From Acinetobacter qingfengensis (lineage in GTDB: Bacteria; Pseudomonadota; Gammaproteobacteria; Pseudomonadales; Moraxellaceae), in assembly GCF_008693185.1 (NCBI RefSeq), contig NZ_VXKN01000006.1, positions 1 to 64,000 on the forward strand: a DNA stretch of 64,000 bases, given 5' to 3'. The notes under the pieces are model-generated. The model was not told where the DNA came from, ran no database searches, and worked only from the letters and a program-made list of their open reading frames with translations. A program made the translations under genes and the position numbers. Below are positions 58,121 to 64,000 of the stretch, one piece after another (the first letter of the stretch is position 1; every line of letters begins with the position of its first letter).

Positions 58121-59458
58121 TTAAAGTAATCCGATTTTATTGCCTTGTAATTCCTGTGCAATCGCATAAGCCTGATGATCAGAAAATTTACTGATCACAT
58201 CTAGTACCTGCATGACATTATGAAAATGATCATCGGCAAATTGCACGCCTAAACTGTTAAGAATTACCAGCAAACGCTGTTCTTTAAAACTGATTTGGCG
58301 CTTGGGATTAGTCAGTGGAATAAAGGCATCCAGAAGATGCTCCAGACTGGCATGTGCTAAAAGTTCCAGATCAGCTTTACTGCGATGATTAAAGATTTTT
58401 TCCCGAGCTAAATCTTTGGCAGCCTGAATACCTTGTGCAATATCCGGGCTACAATAATGCAATAAGCCGTATGGTAATTGGCCTGTCAATAATTGTTCGT
58501 GATGGTAAGCAAAAGCATTGGTGACTTCATCTACCAGACGCTTCATGACCCGCCCACGTAAGGCTGCAATTTTTTGCTGCCAAGTGGTTTTTTTGCCAAG
58601 TTCTTCAGGTAAACCATAATCTGCAATTAGATTGATAAAAAGCGGTTCAACCTCTTCATAACTCAACATGTTTAAAATAATGCCGTCTTCAAGATCAATC
58701 AGTGCATAACAAATATCATCCGCAGCTTCGAGTAAATAAGTCAATGGATGCCGGCAATAGTGATATTCGCCGTACTGGATTAATCCAAGTTGTTCTGCGA
58801 TGAGTTTTAATAGTTCTTTTTCACTACGATAACAGCCGAACTTTGGCCGTAGATGATTGGGTGAGTCATCGTGATCAGAAATACATTGGCTTAACCAAGG
58901 ATATTTAAGGTATGCACCCAATGTGGCATACGTTAAGCGCATGCCACCGTCATTAGGATGATAATCTAGTCGCGATAAAATTCTTAATCCTTGGGCATTG
59001 CCTTCAAACTGGCGTAAATCTGCCCATTGCTCATCGCTAAAATCATATAATTGACTTAAATAAGCCTGATCAAACCAGTCCCGAATGGCATATTCTCCAG
59101 CATGACCAAAAGGTGGATTGCCAATATCATGTGCCAGACAAGCTGCCTGAATGATGGCGCCAACATCAGCGGGACTGATCCATGCCGGCAAGTGTTTTTC
59201 AATTTTTTCTGCAGCCAACATTCCGAGAGAACGCCCGATGCAGGATACTTCCAGAGAATGAGTTAGGCGGGTATGGATACCATCTTGTTGGGTCAGTGGA
59301 TGTACTTGAGTTTTTCGGTTTAATTGTCTAAAACTTTGTGAAAATACAATACGGTCATAGTCTTTATGGAATGGGCTGCGTGCTTGTTCTTTTGTACTTT
59401 TTTTACTGCCAAGTCGTGATGCGGCAAATAAGCTGATCCAGTTCATTTTTTCGGTCAT
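58121..59458 (-). CDS. dgt: Deoxyguanosinetriphosphate triphosphohydrolase-like protein
   Basis: HD-domain enzyme hydrolysing dNTPs (classically dGTP) to nucleoside and triphosphate. 445 residues. HD motif spread over RLTHSLEVSCIGRSLG (His) and LAHDIGNPPFGHAGE (His-Asp), with the later Asp in EAADDICYALIDLED. The N-terminal AGxxARSPFHKDYDRI pattern is typical. Substrate preference is not determinable; it could be a dGTPase or a broader dNTPase. Possibly co-transcribed with the nucleotidyltransferase 35 bases downstream. Confidence 0.93.
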   Translation of the reverse strand: MTEKMNWISLFAASRLGSKKSTKEQARSPFHKDYDRIVFSQSFRQLNRKTQVHPLTQQDGIHTRLTHSLEVSCIGRSLGMLAAEKIEKHLPAWISPADVGAIIQAACLAHDIGNPPFGHAGEYAIRDWFDQAYLSQLYDFSDEQWADLRQFEGNAQGLRILSRLDYHPNDGGMRLTYATLGAYLKYPWLSQCISDHDDSPNHLRPKFGCYRSEKELLKLIAEQLGLIQYGEYHYCRHPLTYLLEAADDICYALIDLEDGIILNMLSYEEVEPLFINLIADYGLPEELGKKTTWQQKIAALRGRVMKRLVDEVTNAFAYHHEQLLTGQLPYGLLHYCSPDIAQGIQAAKDLAREKIFNHRSKADLELLAHASLEHLLDAFIPLTNPKRQISFKEQRLLVILNSLGVQFADDHFHNVMQVLDVISKFSDHQAYAIAQELQGNKIGLL

Positions 59459-59775
59459 AGATTAATCTTGTCTAACTTTTATCTTGGTATATTGCCTTCA
59501 TCATGCCACGAATTGATAAAGAATGCATGTCATTTGCGACATAGTTTGACGTACAAATGAAGATTAAAAATGATGGCGATAAAAACCTTGCATGGCTTTG
59601 TTTGTGTTGCAAGGATAAAGATGTTTTTAAGGCCCCTGTCCCGAAAGGTTATGGCTAAAGCTTTCATAAACTTTGTTATGAAACTTGGCAAAGGAGTTAC
59701 TATTACTTTCATTTCATATTTTGTGTATGTCATTTTAGTTCATAATCGAATACATGACTGAAATGTCAAAAGACC
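59459..59775. other. Intergenic region between the efflux operon and dgt
   Basis: 317 bases. A short inverted repeat CCTTGCA/TGCAAGG (59586-59592, 59608-59614) is the only structure noted. An open frame at 59570-59761 has no ribosome binding site and is not called. The dgt promoter and the end of the efflux transcript must lie here. Confidence 0.5.
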
Positions 59776-60795
59776 CTAATCTTTTTTTGCCAAAATATGT
59801 ACAGTGGCAGTGCGGCCTGCAACAAAAGCTAGATTATGAGTTTGATCCTCATCCAGAACAATTTTTACTGGAACACGCTGGGCAAGACGTACCCAGGTAA
59901 ACGTTGGATTGACATTGGCTAATAAGCCCGAGCTTGTGCTACGTTCACGGTCTTCAATGCCGGAGGCAATGCCTTGTACATGCCCTTTGATTTTATGAGA
60001 ATCGCCCATTAATTCAACACTGGCTTGATCACCAATATTGATTTTATTGAGTTTGGTTTCTTCGAAATAACCCACCACATACATTTTTTTACGATCAATG
60101 AGTGCAGCGATTGCTTGGCCGGTCTGTACATAATTCCCGACACGCAATGAAAAATTGGATAATGTGCCATCTTCTGGTGCCACAACCTGTGAGCGATGTG
60201 CATTTAATTTGGCCAGATCAAGCGCACTTTGTGCTACAACCACTGAGGCTTTTTGTTGTTTGACGCTGGCATTGGCCTGTTGCAAGGCAGCAAGCATTTG
60301 TTGATACTCGGCATGCGATTGATCACGCTGGGCAAACATTTGATCCTGTTCCTGTCTGGAAATTGCCCCATCCATTAAGGTTGAATAACGCTGCGCATTA
60401 CGATCAGCCAGTTTGATATCAGCTTTACTTTTGACAATATTGGCTTGTGCGGCAGCGACATTGGCTTCAGATTGTGCCAGACTGGCTTGTGCTTTAGCCA
60501 AATCCGATTGTGCCTGTTCAATCGCCAGTTGTTGGCGTGAAGTATCCAGCTTAAACAGAATTTGTCCTTTTTTTACGTTTTGATTGTCCTGTACTAATAT
60601 TTCTGTCACCAGCCCGGAAACATCAGAGGCCACGTTGATGACATCAGCACGTACACGACCATCCCGTGTCCAGGGTTCATTGTTATAATAATTCCATAAA
60701 TGCTGAATGGTAAAAATAGCAATGATGAGTACCACAATGAAAATGAGTGGACGCATGAAGGTTTTTAAATCCGGTTTGGATGAAGACGTCGTCAT
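59776..60795 (-). CDS. HlyD/EmrA-family membrane fusion protein (AaeA-like)
   Basis: Periplasmic adaptor of an efflux pump. 339 residues: N-terminal helix (about 14-32), lipoyl half-motif VTEILVQDNQNVKKGQILFKLD, a long coiled coil (about 75-185, LAKAQASLAQSEANVAAAQ), second lipoyl half APEDGTLSNFSLRVGNYVQTGQAIAALI, then a beta-barrel. Last gene of FUSC-DUF1656-HlyD, the arrangement of E. coli aaeB-aaeX-aaeA type systems. Confidence 0.9.
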   Translation of the reverse strand: MTTSSSKPDLKTFMRPLIFIVVLIIAIFTIQHLWNYYNNEPWTRDGRVRADVINVASDVSGLVTEILVQDNQNVKKGQILFKLDTSRQQLAIEQAQSDLAKAQASLAQSEANVAAAQANIVKSKADIKLADRNAQRYSTLMDGAISRQEQDQMFAQRDQSHAEYQQMLAALQQANASVKQQKASVVVAQSALDLAKLNAHRSQVVAPEDGTLSNFSLRVGNYVQTGQAIAALIDRKKMYVVGYFEETKLNKINIGDQASVELMGDSHKIKGHVQGIASGIEDRERSTSSGLLANVNPTFTWVRLAQRVPVKIVLDEDQTHNLAFVAGRTATVHILAKKD

Positions 60796-60811
60796 ATATG
60801 CTTACCTTTTT

Positions 60812-61024
60812 TCATGTGGTTGAATTTAAGAACACAAACAGACCATGTATGCCAAGTAGGCATACAAAGTACCAGCATAAATAAAAAATATTGGGGAACA
60901 TAATCCAGCCATGATTATGTAATTTGTCGATGATACGATTGCTAACGATAAATAAAATGTAGGCCAGAATACCCTGAATTAGTAATATAGGAATCAATAA
61001 TCCATAAAAATCAACTTCACTCAT
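60812..61024 (-). CDS. DUF1656 small membrane protein (AaeX-like)
   Basis: 70 residues with two membrane helices and the family motif EVDFYGLLIPILLIQGILAYILF at the N-terminus. Its ATG overlaps the FUSC stop (ATGA) and its stop lies 16 bases before the HlyD gene. Such proteins accompany AaeAB-type efflux pairs; the role is unknown. Confidence 0.88.
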   Translation of the reverse strand: MSEVDFYGLLIPILLIQGILAYILFIVSNRIIDKLHNHGWIMFPNIFYLCWYFVCLLGIHGLFVFLNSTT

Positions 61025-63135
61025 ACGGTATTCTCTCTATGGGGTGTAGCTTGTATTTGCAAATGCGCTTGCATTGAGGCGTGACAAATGCTGTAGCGTA
61101 CATTGTTGATACTCATCCATAGACGGTGTTGAATGTCCTGATTTTGCAGTAAAAAAGATAAATCTCTTATTCTATCCAGACTTTGGAAAATTGCCTGTGT
61201 ATCAACATGATGATGAATTGGATTTTTTTCAAGTTGCTGAAATGCCTGAAACAGTTTTTGTCGTAAATGCTGAATCTCTTCATGTAGGGCGAAAGGTATA
61301 TCCTGATGCTGTGCCAATTCTTGTAATCGTGTTAAATCAATGGCAGCACTGGTTTCAATTAATGCCTCATTAATTTGTATTTTTACTTGCTGATCCTGAA
61401 CCATTTTGTTGGATAACAAGCCTAAACGATCCAACATTCCCCGTACATGAATTTTTAATTGTGAACCAAAAGGTAAATCCAGTGTTTCATACATGGCGCG
61501 ATAATGTGCAGATAATAAGCGTTGTGCGGTGATATCTGGCGACATGGCTCGGATATAATATAAAGCTAGCACTGGAATAATCGGACCAATCAGTCCGGCA
61601 ATTGCGGCATCAATGGATGGAATTGGACTAATTTGATAATGATTCTGTAAATTTAATGCCATAATCACATTGATTGATATGGGAAGTCCCAAGCCAGTTA
61701 ATGGTGGATGTGGGATAAGACACACGGAATAAATCATTACTGGTGCAAGCACAATAGCCAATTGCCAGAATTCCTTTACATCTGGAAGAATAAAAAATAA
61801 ATACACAAATACAATCAGGGTTGCATAAAGCGTTCCGCGCATAAAGACTTTCAGCGTTGGGATTGGGTTATCCAGTGCGGTCAAAATACAGGCCACTACT
61901 GCTGCCATTTGAGCCATCATATAACCATATTGCCAGCCGGAATAAATCCAGATGGCGAATGCAATGGCAACAGAAAAAAACGCAGCTAACCCACCACGCA
62001 CTGCCACACCATGATCACGGTGCAAACTTGGATAGTGCGTGGTTAACGGTGTAATAAAGTCCGGTAATTTTCGTTCGCCTTTTTGAATCAGTTCCCAAAT
62101 AAATTTCACGGTATAAATATTCTGAATAAAATGGCGAATATCCATTTTTAGACTTTCCAGAACAATTTGTGCATGTCGAGAATGAGTTTGTTCAATGAGT
62201 ATTTGAAAATCTTCATGAAAATTTTCAGGCAATACTTGAATTGAAGGAATTGTTATATCTGGTTTTTGTTTTAAAAATACCAGAATATTCTGAATGATGG
62301 GTTGCAACTGTTGACGTATTTGTGGTTCAAGTTCATCCAGTTGGGTAAGTCGCTGTGACATGGCAATCAAGTTCACGAATACCAGTGAAAATTGATGCAG
62401 TAATTCCTGTAAAGGTTTGGTCATGCCTTTAAGATGTCCTTTTTCATAAGACAAATGTACTGCCAAACCATGGATATCATTGGTATCACGATTAATTGCA
62501 GAGATTAAATCTGCTGCACTTCGTGAACTTTGTTTTTCATTGAATAATCGAATAAATACTGATTGTGTTTCGTCAAAAGCTTTTTGTAATCGTTTTTGGA
62601 TGGCAGTGCCGATATGTAGTGGAAAAATACTGGAAAACACCACCGATGTTACAATTACCGCAACTGAGATTTCCAGAACTCGCCCTAGGGCAATGTCAAA
62701 CATGGTGTAAGTTGAGGTTGTTGAACTCATATTGTTAATGGCATTGGTTACCACCATGACACAGGTATAACCTGCCAACATAAACATATAACTACGTGGT
62801 GTACGATCCAGCAAGGAAATATACAGACAAAAAGCAACCCAGGCTGCAATAATCAACGTAAACAACCATGGTGTATTGATTAGATGCGGTAACATGAGCA
62901 AAGCCATGGCTGCACCGAAAAAAGTACCCATCAAGCGATATAAGGCTTTTGAGCTTACCATGCCGGAATACGGATTTGCGAGAATAAACACCGTACCGAT
63001 TGCCCACATTGGGTAGGGCAAATCCAGCCTGAATGCAATATATAGCGCAACCATGCCGGCAAAAAAAGTCTTGCTGGCAAAAATCAGATCTGTTCTATCT
63101 GGACGAAAAGCCAGTAATTGTTTGGTTAGTAACAT
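61021..63135 (-). CDS. FUSC-family inner-membrane efflux protein (AaeB-like)
   Basis: 704 residues from ATG at 63135 (MLLTKQLLAFRPDRTDLIFASK); an earlier TTG start is less likely. Two sets of five to six helices (about 20-165 and 370-530) separated by a cytosolic helical region, as in FUSC/AaeB aromatic acid exporters and fusaric acid resistance proteins. FAGMVALYIAFRLDLPYPMWA and GGLAAFFSVAIAFAIWIYSGWQYG are the matching starts of the two halves. First gene of the operon. Likely exports aromatic or weak organic acids, by analogy only. Confidence 0.9.
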   Translation of the reverse strand: MLLTKQLLAFRPDRTDLIFASKTFFAGMVALYIAFRLDLPYPMWAIGTVFILANPYSGMVSSKALYRLMGTFFGAAMALLMLPHLINTPWLFTLIIAAWVAFCLYISLLDRTPRSYMFMLAGYTCVMVVTNAINNMSSTTSTYTMFDIALGRVLEISVAVIVTSVVFSSIFPLHIGTAIQKRLQKAFDETQSVFIRLFNEKQSSRSAADLISAINRDTNDIHGLAVHLSYEKGHLKGMTKPLQELLHQFSLVFVNLIAMSQRLTQLDELEPQIRQQLQPIIQNILVFLKQKPDITIPSIQVLPENFHEDFQILIEQTHSRHAQIVLESLKMDIRHFIQNIYTVKFIWELIQKGERKLPDFITPLTTHYPSLHRDHGVAVRGGLAAFFSVAIAFAIWIYSGWQYGYMMAQMAAVVACILTALDNPIPTLKVFMRGTLYATLIVFVYLFFILPDVKEFWQLAIVLAPVMIYSVCLIPHPPLTGLGLPISINVIMALNLQNHYQISPIPSIDAAIAGLIGPIIPVLALYYIRAMSPDITAQRLLSAHYRAMYETLDLPFGSQLKIHVRGMLDRLGLLSNKMVQDQQVKIQINEALIETSAAIDLTRLQELAQHQDIPFALHEEIQHLRQKLFQAFQQLEKNPIHHHVDTQAIFQSLDRIRDLSFLLQNQDIQHRLWMSINNVRYSICHASMQAHLQIQATPHRENTV

Positions 63136-63487
63136 ATCGATGCGCAGAATATAAAAGCAATGACACAAACAGAAAAATTTGTGCTGTAAGAATATGTTGA
63201 TATTTTGGTTGATAATATTGCTATAGTCAATAAAAATTATCTTATTTTGATAATAGTGTGGATATATTTACAAATTCAATCCCATTAAATTGGGTTAAAT
63301 TATCCTGATAAGATATGTTTTGTGTTATAACTAATCTGTGCTTGAGTAATTGTAAACTTTAATTAACAATTCTCGTGGGATGTGTGGGAATGTCGCAAAT
63401 CATAGTGACGGAATCTAATAATTTATCCTGATCATGGATAAACTGTCCACAGACTTAAATTTCAGCAGTTTTTTCAGGTTTTTAGCG
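63136..63487. promoter_or_regulatory. Divergent control region of efflux operon and IclR gene
   Basis: About 350 AT-rich bases between divergent genes. Candidate operators are ATTATC-N7-GATAAT (63236-63254) and CCCATTAAATTGGG (63281-63294). No promoter element is close enough to consensus to call. Confidence 0.45.
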
Positions 63488-64000
63488 ATGAGCGTTTCTA
63501 GTTTTGCAAAAATATTAACGATACTTGACCTGTTTTCCGTTAATCGTTCGGTAATTAATGTAGATTTGATTTGTCAGGAACTCGGGGTATCCAAGCCGAT
63601 GGGATATCGTTATCTCAAGGAATTGGTGGATACAGGATTATTAAAAAAATCAACCAATAATGTGGGTGATTATGTGTTGGGATCCAAGGTTGCAGTGTTG
63701 GATTATATCTCCAGAACGACTGATCCATTGGTACAGGTCAGTATTCCTGTTATGCAAGATATTGTAAAACGTACAGAAATGTTATGTTTACTGACGGCTC
63801 TAGATGGACAACATTGCATTGATATTCATCACGAATCGGTAAAAAACGTGGAAACGCTGGTATATGGACGGGGATGTCCAAGAGTTTTGTCTGCGGGTTC
63901 ATCTGCAAAAATTATTCTGGCGTATTTACCCAAGAAAATTCAATTGGAATATTATGATTTCTTGGCAGAAGATTTAGCAAAAAGTAAATTTGCTCATTCA
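63488..64000 (+). CDS. IclR-family transcriptional regulator, N-terminal part
   Basis: The frame runs from ATG 63488 to the window edge (171 codons). N-terminal winged helix (residues about 5-65: SFAKILTILDLFSVNRSV..., then LICQELGVSKPMGYRYLKELVDTGLL) followed by the start of the IclR ligand domain with RGCPRVLSAGSSAKIILAYLP. Divergent from the efflux operon, which it probably controls. IclR members bind small aromatic or organic acids. Partial: the C-terminus is outside. Confidence 0.87.
   Translation, partial: MSVSSFAKILTILDLFSVNRSVINVDLICQELGVSKPMGYRYLKELVDTGLLKKSTNNVGDYVLGSKVAVLDYISRTTDPLVQVSIPVMQDIVKRTEMLCLLTALDGQHCIDIHHESVKNVETLVYGRGCPRVLSAGSSAKIILAYLPKKIQLEYYDFLAEDLAKSKFAHS

Noticed and set aside
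59570..59761. 63-codon open frame with a hydrophobic C-terminus between the efflux operon and dgt
   Set aside because: No ribosome binding site, basic and irregular composition, and another open frame runs on the opposite strand; more likely intergenic.

Overview
The window is AT-rich chromosomal DNA that looks like a gammaproteobacterium of the genus Acinetobacter (Moraxellaceae) or a close relative. This rests on recognising several proteins: a wax ester synthase/diacylglycerol acyltransferase very like AtfA of A. baylyi, a short PAPS-reductase-type CysH ending in ECGLHLSH, and the FabI, GatCAB and Tol/Pal sets. No species can be named without a search. Nearly everything is core housekeeping DNA. 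There is no prophage, insertion sequence, integron or CRISPR array.

Layout. 1-466: the 3' end of a 5S rRNA (end of an rrn operon) with its terminator, then tRNA-Arg(CCU) on the minus strand. 555-4441: an aromatic amino acid permease (aroP-like), a decayed stretch, and an acyl-CoA dehydrogenase. 4660-6804: a 714-residue lipoprotein of unknown function. 6901-9747: aroE and hemF, neighbours in many relatives, here separated by a divergent pair made of a small XRE regulator and a 119-residue orphan gene. 9939-13675: ribA, dxs and suhB. 13732-17092: a phosphoethanolamine transferase (EptA family), a bestrophin-like channel and radC. 17279-24367: coaBC, ydcF-like, secB-grxC-rhodanese, rsgA, orn, a BI-1/YccA protein and fabI. 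24592-29215: a membrane diguanylate cyclase, an SbmA-type peptide importer and three poorly known small or exported proteins. 29340-37245: gatCAB facing away from mreBCD-maf-rng. 37399-41729: a 52-residue protein, atfA, cysH and a FadL-type outer membrane protein. 41998-45915: purMN, a PerM/AI-2E family permease and hda. 45974-49649: an ECF sigma factor cluster, an SpoU RNA methyltransferase, fbp and a small acidic protein. 49675-54705: ybgC-tolQRAB-pal, with a tolA that carries a tandem repeat. 54907-59458: a hexose-6-phosphate mutarotase, ruvAB, a nucleotidyltransferase and dgt. 59776-64000: a FUSC/DUF1656/HlyD efflux operon divergent from an IclR-type regulator cut by the window edge.

How the genes fit together. 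Cell envelope and shape functions dominate: MreBCD, Tol-Pal, EptA lipid A modification, FadL-type lipid uptake and SbmA. These sit with translation quality genes (GatCAB, RsgA, RNase G), lipid and storage metabolism (FabI, acyl-CoA dehydrogenase, AtfA), isoprenoid, haem, riboflavin, shikimate and purine steps, and DNA maintenance (RuvAB, RadC, Dgt, Hda). Many convergent pairs are closed by compact hairpins that probably stop transcription from one or both sides.

Most promising for a second look: the XRE/orphan module at 7888-8676, with a near-consensus sigma-70 promoter overlapped by two near-identical 13-bp repeats; the long perfect hairpin at 27272-27313; the 16-bp palindrome before dxs; the 51-bp tandem array in tolA that keeps several other frames open; and the uncharacterised exported proteins at 4660, 27858 and 28709. 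I see no clear-cut new multi-gene defence or biosynthetic system.
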